A DNA stretch of 64,000 nucleotides from Eudoraea adriatica DSM 19308. Lineage in GTDB: Bacteria > Bacteroidota > Bacteroidia > Flavobacteriales > Flavobacteriaceae. Made by a program: the position numbers and the translations under genes. Of the stretch, positions 1 to 8,771 are shown piece after piece (position 1 is the first letter of the stretch; each line of letters opens with the position of its first letter). The notes under the pieces were generated by a model. It ran no database searches and was not told the DNA's origin. It was given only the letters and a program-made list of their open reading frames with translations. The stretch covers positions 62,001 through 126,000 of the forward strand of contig NZ_KB907551.1 of the NCBI RefSeq assembly GCF_000382125.1, in the 5' to 3' direction.

Positions 1-47
1 GAGACACTACCTTTTTAATTCATTTTTATGCCCGATTATAATAAAAT

Positions 48-551
48 ATGAAAGAACAGTCCCATTGCGATCATTTCACGGTTACCTACAAGGATAAGGA
101 TGGTAAAGACCGATTGGTGCTGTTTTTTGATTCTGGAAAGGTTACACAGGTACGTGTGCACCTGGGTGTGAAGCAAGAAAATGTAAAAAGTTGTTTTATG
201 GCCTATAGCAATACCCACTTTATCAAAAGCCCCATTGTTTTTATGGAAAAGGAGTTTTACAGGGATGGGGGTTTGATACAAGAATACTACACGGATGGCG
301 TATTGGACTCTTATTTTGAGACTGAATGTAAGCGATCCTTTGAGATCCTTAGGGGATTTTCTAGTTCTGGCACTTTATTTTATACCCAGGTTACTTATAA
401 AAATCCAAAAGGGAAGCCGTATGTATGCTATGAAAAGGTGGACGACGACCCTTCCTTTTACAGAAGGATAAACTCAGAAGGCGCACATTCCGAAAAATGT
501 TTCAATACGTTCGCAGAGTGTATAAGGTATCACGGTGAACCAATTCTTTAG
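48..551 (+). CDS. hypothetical protein, 167 aa
   Basis: I do not recognise this protein. It is soluble-looking: there is no signal peptide or membrane segment, and it is rich in Lys, Asp, Tyr and Phe, with an alternating polar/aromatic pattern that suggests beta structure. The ATG at 48 is the first start after an AT-rich leader. It is the first gene of the AT-rich island and stands alone, with 238 bases before the next gene. A shorter reading on the opposite strand (36-281) overlaps it but has poorer composition. Whether it belongs to the island or to a neighbour outside the window cannot be seen. Confidence 0.6.
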   Translation: MKEQSHCDHFTVTYKDKDGKDRLVLFFDSGKVTQVRVHLGVKQENVKSCFMAYSNTHFIKSPIVFMEKEFYRDGGLIQEYYTDGVLDSYFETECKRSFEILRGFSSSGTLFYTQVTYKNPKGKPYVCYEKVDDDPSFYRRINSEGAHSEKCFNTFAECIRYHGEPIL

Positions 552-789
552 CTAATATTATTAATATATAGGACACGATGTTCAATCCCAAAACTCCACT
601 GCCTTTATTTAAGTTTGATTCATGGGTAAATTTTTCATTGATGTTTTGGCAAATAAACCTGATTTCCTATTTACCATGTCATCTAATATTGAATTATGAT
701 AGTTCTTATATTCCTCTACCATGATAAATATCAGGTGATTAACTAAATACACTCATTACATTTATACCCTAATATTAAATTACGGCATT
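552..789. other. AT-rich intergenic gap, no gene seen
   Basis: I find no coding signal or RNA gene in these 238 bases. The word TAACTAAATACA near 740 recurs at about 1646, again shortly upstream of a plus-strand gene, and may be part of a shared promoter region. That match could also be chance in AT-rich DNA. Confidence 0.4.
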
Positions 790-1578
790 ATGAAAAAAAT
801 TATGCCTTTGAGCCAACTGTTCAGTATAGCAATGTTGCTACTGTTCGTATCCTGCGCCAATGATAATGTGCTATTCTTGGAGCAAGAAGGGTATGTTGAA
901 TTCAAGGCTTCATTTGCCCAAAAGTTGGCAAGTAAGGCTTTTGTGCCTGAGTGTTCCGAGGAAGAACCAGTAACGATGGTATGTAAATTAATAAATGAGG
1001 ATGGGTATATGTATTCCGGGACACTTGAAGTAGATGTCGTAGATAATACTACTATAAATACATCTGGCGCGATGACATTTCCAGTTGGTAATTATACTGT
1101 TGATGAAATATCATTCTTTGATATTAATAATAACATTACACATACTGTGCCTAACATAGATGATAATTTTGTTTTAGCAACATATATATCCAATCCATTG
1201 CCATATGATATCACTATTGTACAAGGAGCAACAAATACATTGAGTGCACAGCTTATGTGTTATACTGCCACTGAACCTGAAGTTGTTCCTGATGTTAATA
1301 CTGATATAAGTGTAATTGAACTACAAACATTATTCTATAATATACCTGAAACATCTTGTATTGAGTTTGTGGTAGTAAAAGTAGATGACTATCAGAGTGT
1401 AGGTTATGCAATATTTGAAAAGGGTGAATACATTCACAGTGTAGCAGTACCAGTAGAGTATGATATATTAGAGATAAGTGGTCATATTAATGGTAATATG
1501 AGACAAGCATTTATTTATAACAATACAACTAATCCATATGATGGTTCTGTAATCATTTTTGGAGATAACTGTAATTGA
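790..1578 (+). CDS. putative lipoprotein, 262 aa
   Basis: The N-terminus is a bacterial lipoprotein signal: Lys-rich start, hydrophobic stretch (SIAMLLLFV) and a lipobox ending FVSC, with Cys at about residue 22. It should therefore be lipidated and held in the inner or outer membrane. The rest is acidic and rich in Asn, Thr, Val and Ile, as in beta-sandwich surface proteins of Bacteroidetes. Several phrases (YMYSGTLEV, FPVGNYTVDEISFFD) resemble the adhesin-like domains of DUF4493-type lipoproteins, but I cannot assign a family. Codon use is very AT-rich compared with genes after 18 kb. It stands alone on the plus strand. Confidence 0.7.
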   Translation: MKKIMPLSQLFSIAMLLLFVSCANDNVLFLEQEGYVEFKASFAQKLASKAFVPECSEEEPVTMVCKLINEDGYMYSGTLEVDVVDNTTINTSGAMTFPVGNYTVDEISFFDINNNITHTVPNIDDNFVLATYISNPLPYDITIVQGATNTLSAQLMCYTATEPEVVPDVNTDISVIELQTLFYNIPETSCIEFVVVKVDDYQSVGYAIFEKGEYIHSVAVPVEYDILEISGHINGNMRQAFIYNNTTNPYDGSVIIFGDNCN

Positions 1579-1663
1579 TATGGATTATAGGTTTTCTAAT
1601 TCCTCTCTTTTTTCGCTAATTTAAAGTAATATCATAAAAACGGTTATAACTAAATACAATATA

Positions 1664-2836
1664 ATGACTGATTGGAACGGTAAATACAGTCCCGAAGAAT
1701 TTTACAGAAAAACCATTTCATTGCAATGTTATCCTTCCTTTGAGCATTTAATTGAGATGCAATTGAGCTTTTATCAGTGGTGGATTCAAGCTGATAGTGG
1801 TTTTATAATTCGAGGGCATCAAAATTTTCCCAGGGCGCGCGTCTATAAAATGCCTGATGGTACAGTGTTTGCCTCATCTGATAATGAGGCTTGTGTTTCC
1901 TTTTATGAGTACACCTACCACAATGGGGGAAATCCATTTGTAAATGGATTATTCGGATTGTTTCAAAAGGAGCGATTATTTCTTTCATACCCAATACAAA
2001 AAGACAAATCCTACAATTCCGAATTATTTATTTCCGATGCAAGTCAATCTTCCTTTCGAATGGGAGGGGCAACAGGAGACCCGTTCCGATCAGTGCATCA
2101 ACTTAAGCTTTCGCATTATTTAGAGGCCGCAGAAAATCTTCATTTTAAGGTCAGCCCCAAACATCGTTGCGGTGTATTCCTATCACCTCTAAATGTTGTT
2201 CTCACCCCAAAAACACCAAGAATACAAGGCAATAACGCATCAGGTTTTTATCATGGGCTTAAAAAGGATGGTGAGCGATTTAGCCTATATAAAAAAGATG
2301 TCGGTGAAACTCGTGTAGTCCTAGAGATTCTTCATGCTTTCTTAATTAGGGATTTATTAGAGATTGACAATGGACTTTTGGCTTATAAAGCCTATTGTGA
2401 TATGTGCCAGTTAGATTTCCAAAAACAAATAGCGCTAATACCTACATTAATCCATGAGTCAAAGGACTACCAATTTGATTTTGATAAAGCTTCTAAAAGA
2501 GCAGAAAATGTTAGGCATAAAATTCCCCAAATAGGGGATAGAAAGGAAAAAGTATGGACGAGTGAATATAAGGGTAAAGCAATAAGGGTTGGATCGACAC
2601 GGTTTTATGTAACTCAGAATCATTATGATGATCTGGTCAGATATCCCGAGTGTGATTTATGCATCGAGGTTAATCCCCGCAAAGGGAATCATCCGAAAGG
2701 AGTTTATAAGATCCCTAATGAAAAAGCAAAGAAATTCATTGAATCTAAAATGGGGACTCCTAATTGGGACAGGCATCAGAATTTCAAACAAGATGCAATT
2801 CCAAGTGGTTTAACAGACTATTTTACAAATTCTTAA
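1664..2836 (+). CDS. hypothetical protein, 390 aa
   Basis: No family is recognised. The protein has no signal peptide or transmembrane helix and is probably cytoplasmic. The N-terminal 130 residues are rich in aromatic residues (Tyr, Trp, Phe). The last 90 residues, starting about WTSEYKGKAIRVGS, read like a separate compact domain with a CDLCIEV segment and many basic residues. The start ATG follows the word TAACTAAATACA, which is also seen upstream of the previous gene. A 128-residue unknown follows after 82 bases on the same strand, so the two could be co-transcribed. Placement in an island beside a HEPN-like protein and a nuclease makes a conflict or defence role possible, but nothing in the sequence proves it. 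Confidence 0.65.
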   Translation: MTDWNGKYSPEEFYRKTISLQCYPSFEHLIEMQLSFYQWWIQADSGFIIRGHQNFPRARVYKMPDGTVFASSDNEACVSFYEYTYHNGGNPFVNGLFGLFQKERLFLSYPIQKDKSYNSELFISDASQSSFRMGGATGDPFRSVHQLKLSHYLEAAENLHFKVSPKHRCGVFLSPLNVVLTPKTPRIQGNNASGFYHGLKKDGERFSLYKKDVGETRVVLEILHAFLIRDLLEIDNGLLAYKAYCDMCQLDFQKQIALIPTLIHESKDYQFDFDKASKRAENVRHKIPQIGDRKEKVWTSEYKGKAIRVGSTRFYVTQNHYDDLVRYPECDLCIEVNPRKGNHPKGVYKIPNEKAKKFIESKMGTPNWDRHQNFKQDAIPSGLTDYFTNS

Positions 2837-2918
2837 TAACCAATAACATCTGTGGGCAATTTAACAGACTTGCCGAAAACTAATTAACGAGTTAGCATCA
2901 AAATAAAAGAGAATATAA

Positions 2919-3305
2919 ATGGGACTATTTGATTTTTTAAATCCAAAAAAAAGGCGGACACAAAAAGTAATAAAGGATTTTCAGATAATTATGAACGCAA
3001 GGTTTCCGAAAGGAGATGAAGACATTAATGCTGCCGCCAATGAGCTACTCTACATACTGAATAACAAAATATGCCAGGATGAAGCACGAGAAATAGTAAG
3101 ATTATCTACTGGAATTAGCCGTATCTCAAGGGATTTCACAAAAGAGCGATTAAGGCGGCACCTAGCTGGGTATTGTATTCATCATTTTACAGAATCTCAG
3201 CTAGAAAAATTTTATCGTTATCTAACTGCCTTAACTCAGGCGATGAGTTTTGATGGCAAATCACCATCCGAAGTTAGGCGTGAGGGAAAGCAATACATTT
3301 GGTAG
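2919..3305 (+). CDS. hypothetical protein, 128 aa
   Basis: Unrecognised small, basic, helical protein starting MGLFDFLNPKKRR, a short amphipathic N-terminus followed by a basic cluster. The middle (EAREIVRLSTGISRISRDF) and the end are predicted helical from composition. It has no signal peptide. It lies 82 bases after the 390-aa gene on the same strand, and its stop codon directly abuts the first recombinase tail relic (3306 onwards) on the opposite strand. The gene is therefore a cargo unit bounded on its 3' side by recombinase debris. Confidence 0.6.
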   Translation: MGLFDFLNPKKRRTQKVIKDFQIIMNARFPKGDEDINAAANELLYILNNKICQDEAREIVRLSTGISRISRDFTKERLRRHLAGYCIHHFTESQLEKFYRYLTALTQAMSFDGKSPSEVRREGKQYIW

Positions 3306-3417
3306 CTAAATCTTCTTTCTTTTGAGCTTCTCAGACACCCTTCTCATCTCCCCACTAACCCTTTTCTGGTCTATCTTCCAATAGATTTCCTTAACGATTT
3401 TGATACTGGAATCTCTA
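3306..3417 (-). pseudogene. relic of tyrosine recombinase 3' end (tail 1)
   Basis: Reading the minus strand gives DSSIKIVKEIYWKID then QKRVSGEMRRVSEKLK before a TAG stop. This aligns with the last 30 or so residues of the intact recombinase at 15499-16713 (HSSIKITQEYYGKIVQ, RRISEEIKRISEKLE). Homology begins near the LLGH codons (about residue 371). The catalytic Tyr region has degraded to EIYW and there is no start codon, so this is debris. Same orientation as the intact gene. Confidence 0.85.
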
Positions 3418-3480
3418 ATATTTATACGGCAGTTTTAATTGGAGTCTCATAAATATTGTGCCATAAATGAGGATATGACA

Positions 3481-5691
3481 TTAATTTATATTAGTCTTCC
3501 AACTAACAAGCTTTGGTAATAATCCTTCATTTCTATCACCACCTAAAATGAAGTTTAAACTTTCTATTGCGACATCTCTAGAGATGGCAGAATCATGAGC
3601 GCCTCCGTTTCTATATTTATGTGTAATCTTATTAATACCCTTATCCCAAAACTTTCTTTTTGTCAAAAATTCTCCACACTTCAAACCATCAATATATTCC
3701 CCCAAAATTTGGCGAAGTTGATTTTTATTTCTCTCGTTAGGCTTAATCAATTTTCCAAATCCTCCTAAAGTTGGTGGTTTGCTATGCTCTTTATTTGCCG
3801 CCCATTCTATCAAACCCTTTTCACCAAAATCCTCAGAATCGTATTCAATACCCTCTAAATCATTCTTAAGGCAGAAATCTCTGAAAAGTAATACTAACTC
3901 ATACTCCAACGCTTTTACAAATCCAATACTGACTAATGAATAATCTAATTGTGGACTATTGCCCAGTAATTTCAGTTGAGACAATGAAGATGCAATAAAA
4001 TACTTTGCTTTATCAGATAACCTGTACCATGTTTCGCTTCCCGAAATAAGCACTCCTTCTTCTGCACCGTGAGGATCAATCATTTTATAACTGTCTTTGA
4101 AAAGCTCATTAACATAATCCTCTGGAATTTCCATTAATTCCAACAGCTCCAATTGTTCGTCATCGACAGTCTGCCACAGCACGTCCTTGCAATAACCAAT
4201 AAGATCAATATGTAGGGTTTTAAAATATGTGTTAATTAGGGCAGATAGATCATCACTATCTTTAGGACTATATCCATTTAATGCAACCTTTTTAAACATT
4301 TTTGAAAGCTGGAGTTTCATTTTGTTATGTATGTTTTTTTCTTGTTCAATGTCTGGAGAAGCTACAACCCCTATAAGACCATTACATTGAAAGGCCCCTT
4401 CCTTACGAATCGGGAAGTCTTGACTACATTCACATTTCCACACCCATTTTAGAAGGTCAAAGAAACTTTTGAAGTAGATCGGGTACTCCTTTCCTTCCCC
4501 TGTAACAGGATCCCACCAAATTATAATGTAAGATTCAACCTTCTTATCAATTTCCAGATCTTCACCTTGATTTGTCTCAGAAAGCTCAAACTCCCTATCT
4601 GAAAATGTGCTTTCTATTAAATCAGAAATGTCGTGTTCTGCTATATTTGAATAGGGTGTTGACTTAGCTTCCACACTAAAAGATCGGTCCAAACTCATGA
4701 GTTTGTAACTATTTATACCGTTCCAATAAAACGTGTCCGACCCGTCCCAAAAGTTCCTATCTTCAATTTTTTCAAACGTATTGTCTTTTAATACTTTCCA
4801 CGAACCTGAAACACCATAAAAAGTAGGTTGGAAATCTGGATCTCCCGTGCCCAGGGTTCCATAACCTGTTGAGTCCCTGGTCCCATTTGGATTTACAACA
4901 AATCCCATAAAGGGATTGTTTAATTCCTGTAATCTTGCTTTGAAATTGTCAATCTTGACAATTTTCAGCTCTTCTGTACTTTCAGAAATATCAATTGCTA
5001 AATCGTTAAAATTAGTTTTGAAACCCTCAAAAACCACTAAATGTGAGCGGTAATCAGAATTGTTTAAAAATTCAAAAACCAGGTCTAGACTTGTAAAGAA
5101 AGGAATTGAACCGTCAGGAGAGTTGAAGTTGCCTCGGCATGTAACTTTGAAGAGGCTAAGAAAACCATTCCGTTTTGTTCTAATTTCAAATAGGTTATTC
5201 CTATTGGAAATATCAAAAGGTTGATTAACAGCAAAGTTTCTGGAAACTTTGTCTAGAATATCATACCTCTGCCATTCTTTTACTGTTCGGAAAGCCGACT
5301 CTTCATATTCTTTGAATTTGGTTTTGATTTTTAGTTTGTCTTGATCATAATACACCAGAGCAGTAGGAAGCAACGAAGATGTCTCTTCAAGACGGGCACA
5401 AAAGATGAATTCTTTATGGTCATTCTCACTCAAAAGGGAAATTCCGGCAAATCCTTGTCTGGCACAATGAATCATAAACTCATAGGAATCTGCTACGGGG
5501 ACTAATCTAGGATTTTCTAAATCAATCCCCCTAGACCTCAAAGCTTCTGGATTCTGTTTAATAAAGTTATTTGCCCAATTATTAGATTCAAATGATAAAG
5601 CAACACACCCGTTTTTATTGTTACTTGTAATACTGAGTGGTGTTTCCGCTAATAAATAAACTGCACTATCTAGTTTTCTAAATATTTTCAT
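3481..5691 (-). CDS. large hypothetical protein with HEPN-like C-terminus, 736 aa
   Basis: Unrecognised soluble protein without signal peptide or membrane helices. The C-terminal 180 residues look all-helical and contain YRNGGAHD, in which Arg694 and His699 form an RX4H motif as in HEPN ribonucleases; a preceding helix (VKALEYELVLLFRDF) fits the HEPN four-helix pattern. HEPN domains of this kind occur in toxin and anti-phage proteins, while non-catalytic versions also exist. The middle carries a Cys-containing patch (KCECSQ, then FQCNG). The gene is monocistronic on the minus strand between two recombinase tails (3306-3417 and 5781-5906), like a cargo unit. Role in defence is inference from the motif and the island setting; the large N-terminal part has no assignment. 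Confidence 0.75.
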   Translation of the reverse strand: MKIFRKLDSAVYLLAETPLSITSNNKNGCVALSFESNNWANNFIKQNPEALRSRGIDLENPRLVPVADSYEFMIHCARQGFAGISLLSENDHKEFIFCARLEETSSLLPTALVYYDQDKLKIKTKFKEYEESAFRTVKEWQRYDILDKVSRNFAVNQPFDISNRNNLFEIRTKRNGFLSLFKVTCRGNFNSPDGSIPFFTSLDLVFEFLNNSDYRSHLVVFEGFKTNFNDLAIDISESTEELKIVKIDNFKARLQELNNPFMGFVVNPNGTRDSTGYGTLGTGDPDFQPTFYGVSGSWKVLKDNTFEKIEDRNFWDGSDTFYWNGINSYKLMSLDRSFSVEAKSTPYSNIAEHDISDLIESTFSDREFELSETNQGEDLEIDKKVESYIIIWWDPVTGEGKEYPIYFKSFFDLLKWVWKCECSQDFPIRKEGAFQCNGLIGVVASPDIEQEKNIHNKMKLQLSKMFKKVALNGYSPKDSDDLSALINTYFKTLHIDLIGYCKDVLWQTVDDEQLELLELMEIPEDYVNELFKDSYKMIDPHGAEEGVLISGSETWYRLSDKAKYFIASSLSQLKLLGNSPQLDYSLVSIGFVKALEYELVLLFRDFCLKNDLEGIEYDSEDFGEKGLIEWAANKEHSKPPTLGGFGKLIKPNERNKNQLRQILGEYIDGLKCGEFLTKRKFWDKGINKITHKYRNGGAHDSAISRDVAIESLNFILGGDRNEGLLPKLVSWKTNIN

Positions 5692-5780
5692 TAAATTTTT
5701 TAAAGTCTTGATAAAATTAAATCAAAATATTTAGAAAAATAGGTAGGAAGTTATACATAATTACTTATTGTGATATTTAT

Positions 5781-5906
5781 TCATTTAGTCTTCTAGCTAT
5801 TCTCCTCACTCACCCTTCTCTGTACAATTTTCCCTTAATATTCCTGGGTTATCTTGATGCTGGAATATCCAAGTAATTCACATACTATTTCAATAGGAAC
5901 ATCATT
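5781..5906 (-). pseudogene. relic of tyrosine recombinase 3' end (tail 2)
   Basis: The minus strand reads NDVPIEIVCELLGYSS then IKITQEY, a stop, GKIVQRRVSEE. It matches the intact recombinase from Asn361. The codon after the catalytic Tyr has become TAA and further stops follow, so it is dead. The right end of the homology, AATGATGTTCC, overlaps the stop codon of the DUF2779 gene: the TGA that ends that protein lies inside the recombinase-derived word. The cargo gene is thus joined directly to recombinase codon 361. Confidence 0.88.
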
Positions 5907-7398
5907 CTCGGTCATAAGTAAGATCTTTCAAAATCTTCAAAATCTCTACCATCGCCCAAGTATCCATCTTGCAATAAGCTTTCAGGGCTTCCCTTGTTTT
6001 TTGATTATCCCCTTCAAAATTTCCCATAACCATTTGACCAAAAATTGTACTTGCTGCCCCCCCTTCCTGGATTTCCAGGTCTTGATAAGACAGTTCTGGA
6101 ACCAGTGCGGGCAAAACGTGTTTTATAGAATAGCTTCCCTTCATTTCTGGGGTGTAATACCATTTATTTTTAAATGGAATCATAAGGTCTTTTAGGCGCT
6201 TTCTAATAGCATCAATCTCCTGGTCAAGACGGGGAAATACTTTCTGTAGGTCTTTCAGTTTTCCTTCTTCAAAACCTTGATTATACACAAGGATATCACC
6301 TTTTGTTCCTAAATCTTTTATTAGGTTTTCAATAAATCCTATCCTAGGGTCCCTATCCCTGTCCGCTTCGGCCAGAAACTCTCTATGCTCAATACCGCCG
6401 TCCTCTTGTTCTATATGGAGTGAATACTGAAATGGCAATTGTTGATAGGGCTTACTATTGTCATAAATTGGAACTGCAGCTCCCGTGGTTTCAAAATCCA
6501 GGTGATACAGCGGATAATTTAGATCCTTAATAAACTCCCTGATTTTATCATGTTCTATGTGGGTCTCACCATTTTGTTCTCGTTCAACTTGTAGATGCTG
6601 ATGGGTGCCAAATGTTACCTGCGTCAGGTTTATTTCCTCTAGGGTGAGGATCCCTTGATCGTATAGTTCAAACTTCTTGTTCACCCGTAAATTGGAAATA
6701 TTAAAAATGGAATATTCTGGGATGTGTTGCCAACAATACCCCTTGAAATCGCAGGTATAGGGTTTATCACAATGAGGGCCAATGTCAATGTCAGGTACAG
6801 TATCTTTTTGAACTACATTCTTTAATCTTTCCACCTCTAAAGGAATTTTAGGCTGCAACGCCATTACCCTGTCATAAACAGATTCAATGTTAAAAAGTTG
6901 ATGGATATCAATAGGCCCTTGCTTTACATATTGGTTATTAATATGTACAATCGAAATATCTACCAAATCAATCCCTGAATTTACGATAGTATAATATTGA
7001 ACGGCTGCATCTGGAATATTGACCTCTTTTACCGAAGTCGAGCTTTTCACCTCATAGGCTTTCCATCCTTCCTCATCCTTCACCAGTATATCCAATGCCG
7101 CTAAAACCCCATTATATTGAAAAGTAGCCTCGTATATAATTGTCTCACCCTCTTCCAGAAATTCCCTAGTTTTAAGGACTGCTTCGTGCATCTTAAAATG
7201 GCTAGAAGGGGAGGCATCTTTTCCTCCAGGAAATAATTCCTGGGCAAGCAAACCTACCTCTGTTCCTTGATCAAAAATTGCCTGCTGCTGGGTGGACACT
7301 TCATCTTTAAGCTCATAATAATGCTTATAGAGGTATAAGGATTTTTCACATTGCAAACCCCTTAAAAAAGTTGATTTGGAAAGTAGGTGTTTTTTCAT
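5902..7398 (-). CDS. DUF2779 protein: Cas4/RecB-like nuclease plus DEDD exonuclease, 498 aa
   Basis: Predicted DNA nuclease with two catalytic parts. Residues 1-225 look like a Cas4/RecB PD-(D/E)XK nuclease with a four-Cys iron-sulfur site: Cys17, then Cys210, Cys216 and Cys222 in HCDKPYTCDFKGYC. Catalytic candidates are Asp103, Glu116 and Lys118 (EVKSS), followed by a Q-YY motif near residue 134. Residues 295-495 resemble a DEDD 3'-5' exonuclease, with Asp301/Glu303 in HLDFETTG, YNQGFE near 373 and Asp479 in YCKMDT. The arrangement and length fit the DUF2779 family, whose biological role is not established; links to DNA repair or defence are inference. The protein ends YDRE exactly where recombinase-tail sequence begins. 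No partner gene is in the same operon. Confidence 0.85.
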   Translation of the reverse strand: MKKHLLSKSTFLRGLQCEKSLYLYKHYYELKDEVSTQQQAIFDQGTEVGLLAQELFPGGKDASPSSHFKMHEAVLKTREFLEEGETIIYEATFQYNGVLAALDILVKDEEGWKAYEVKSSTSVKEVNIPDAAVQYYTIVNSGIDLVDISIVHINNQYVKQGPIDIHQLFNIESVYDRVMALQPKIPLEVERLKNVVQKDTVPDIDIGPHCDKPYTCDFKGYCWQHIPEYSIFNISNLRVNKKFELYDQGILTLEEINLTQVTFGTHQHLQVEREQNGETHIEHDKIREFIKDLNYPLYHLDFETTGAAVPIYDNSKPYQQLPFQYSLHIEQEDGGIEHREFLAEADRDRDPRIGFIENLIKDLGTKGDILVYNQGFEEGKLKDLQKVFPRLDQEIDAIRKRLKDLMIPFKNKWYYTPEMKGSYSIKHVLPALVPELSYQDLEIQEGGAASTIFGQMVMGNFEGDNQKTREALKAYCKMDTWAMVEILKILKDLTYDRE

Positions 7399-7445
7399 AT
7401 GATTTTAACTAAATCAAATCACTTAACCTATTGGCGTGGAAAAAT

Positions 7446-7889
7446 CTATTTGTCCATTTCATCAAGGACTTTGAAAGTTGCGTGGATCTGGCATTTACCT
7501 TCTTTCTCATATACTGCATATATTATAAAATTCTCTTTATCGTACCAACGATTATAATCAATTTGATGGAATCCTTGATTATCAAGCCGTCCTCGAAAAG
7601 GCTTTATTTCACTTGTCGGCAGAATCATAGACCAACCAACACAAGGCTCTTGATCATTTTTTATGTTATCAAACCAAAAAAATTGTTCCCCTTCAAAAGA
7701 GCCGCTTTCTTCAGAATACAATTGGCTAGTATAGCTTAAATACCTTGAACCATCCTCCGAAACGCCTTTTTTAATAACCCCTCCATTTTTTTCGATTTCT
7801 CTGAATACTTCATCATAATTCTCCCCTATTTGGGAATATGTTACACTAACTGATAATATTGCTATGAAAAACGCTGTCGTACTGTTCAT
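7446..7889 (-). CDS. small secreted hypothetical protein, 147 aa
   Basis: It starts with a likely Sec signal peptide (FFIAILSVSVTYSQ) and is then a hydrophilic, acidic domain of about 125 residues with several Trp and Tyr, suggesting an exported or periplasmic protein. No family is recognised. The start codon and first ten or so codons lie, in a different frame, on debris of another gene (relic at 7868-7923), so the 5' end looks newly formed by fusion. No other in-frame ATG exists nearby. If the true start is a rare codon further in, the signal peptide would be lost, which makes the ATG at 7889 the better choice. Confidence 0.6.
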   Translation of the reverse strand: MNSTTAFFIAILSVSVTYSQIGENYDEVFREIEKNGGVIKKGVSEDGSRYLSYTSQLYSEESGSFEGEQFFWFDNIKNDQEPCVGWSMILPTSEIKPFRGRLDNQGFHQIDYNRWYDKENFIIYAVYEKEGKCQIHATFKVLDEMDK

Positions 7890-7923
7890 CTTCTTAAAGC
7901 ATTTTGTATTCGTAGAGAGTCAT
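7868..7923 (-). pseudogene. relic of the 5' end of the 78-aa gene (MTLYEYK family)
   Basis: The minus strand from ATG at 7923 reads MTLYEYKML, a stop, then EDEQYDSVF. The intact gene at 11037-11273 begins MTLYEYKMLSEDEQYDTVF. Nucleotide identity runs over about 50 bases and then ends. The internal TAA replaces the Ser codon. The remainder of that gene is absent, and the 147-aa secreted protein begins inside this piece in another frame. Confidence 0.85.
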
Positions 7924-7937
7924 TGATAGGAGGAAGG

Positions 7938-8744
7938 TCAGTTCAACTTTTTTATTTCATTCTCTATTTCATTAATTAGAAGACTATCCATATTAACTAA
8001 TCTTTGCTCAAATAAATGAGCTATCCAAACGCTTTCATAAATAACTTCTTTCAAACTTGCTTCGAATCTGGGTTCATTAGTGATTAATTTAAGCGGTTCT
8101 TCCAGCGTATCGGTATTTAAAAAAAGAACTCCTTGGTTTTTGAATTCTTCCCGAAATTTTTCTAGTACTTGCAAATATTTCCCATTATACTGTAATTCTA
8201 TAGCACGGTAATAACCCATTAAATTTCTAGTAAGTGCGTCGTTTTCTATTAAAGAAATCATGCTTGAAGATTTTAGCTCATCAAAAGCCATGGTATTATT
8301 TACAGCCAAATATGTCCTACCAGCTTCCAGAAATGTTTTTCCTATAAACTCTTTATTTTCATATTGCGGATATGGTCCTTTCCAGAACTCACTAGTTTCC
8401 TTATAAGGAATCACATACATTCCCTCTTTTAGGTGTTCTTTGAAAGACACTGGTTGCTTACCAACTAATTTTAACAAGTGCTGAAGAGCGTATATTTTAA
8501 ACCTAAGTTGCTCTTTGTTCCTGGTAAAAGCTATTTTATCATTTTCTAAGTTAGCAATAAGTAATTCCAACTTATTACTGAGATTTACATTTGTTTTCCG
8601 CTCTTCATTCCAATTATTAATACTCAACGCAATCAGAATCCCAATTACGACAAGTACAATTTCACCAATGGCATATCTAGAGTATTTAAATAACTTATTG
8701 TCATCAGCTAGTTTTTTACGGATTTTGCGGAAGAAGTTGATCAT
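7938..8744 (-). CDS. DUF6090 family membrane protein, 268 aa
   Basis: The N-terminus MINFFRKIRKKLADD is basic and is followed by a single hydrophobic helix (AIGEIVLVVIGILIAL) and then NNWNEERK, the signature of DUF6090 proteins that are abundant in Flavobacteriaceae. The remaining 210 residues are helical and charged and likely lie outside the membrane. Function of the family is unknown. It is the downstream member of a tandem pair, 27 bases after the 263-aa homologue on the same strand, so probably an operon. The first 45 residues are nearly identical between the pair while the rest has diverged strongly. Confidence 0.9.
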   Translation of the reverse strand: MINFFRKIRKKLADDNKLFKYSRYAIGEIVLVVIGILIALSINNWNEERKTNVNLSNKLELLIANLENDKIAFTRNKEQLRFKIYALQHLLKLVGKQPVSFKEHLKEGMYVIPYKETSEFWKGPYPQYENKEFIGKTFLEAGRTYLAVNNTMAFDELKSSSMISLIENDALTRNLMGYYRAIELQYNGKYLQVLEKFREEFKNQGVLFLNTDTLEEPLKLITNEPRFEASLKEVIYESVWIAHLFEQRLVNMDSLLINEIENEIKKLN

Positions 8745-8771
8745 TGGAAGTGGTTGGTTGTTAATTAATTC

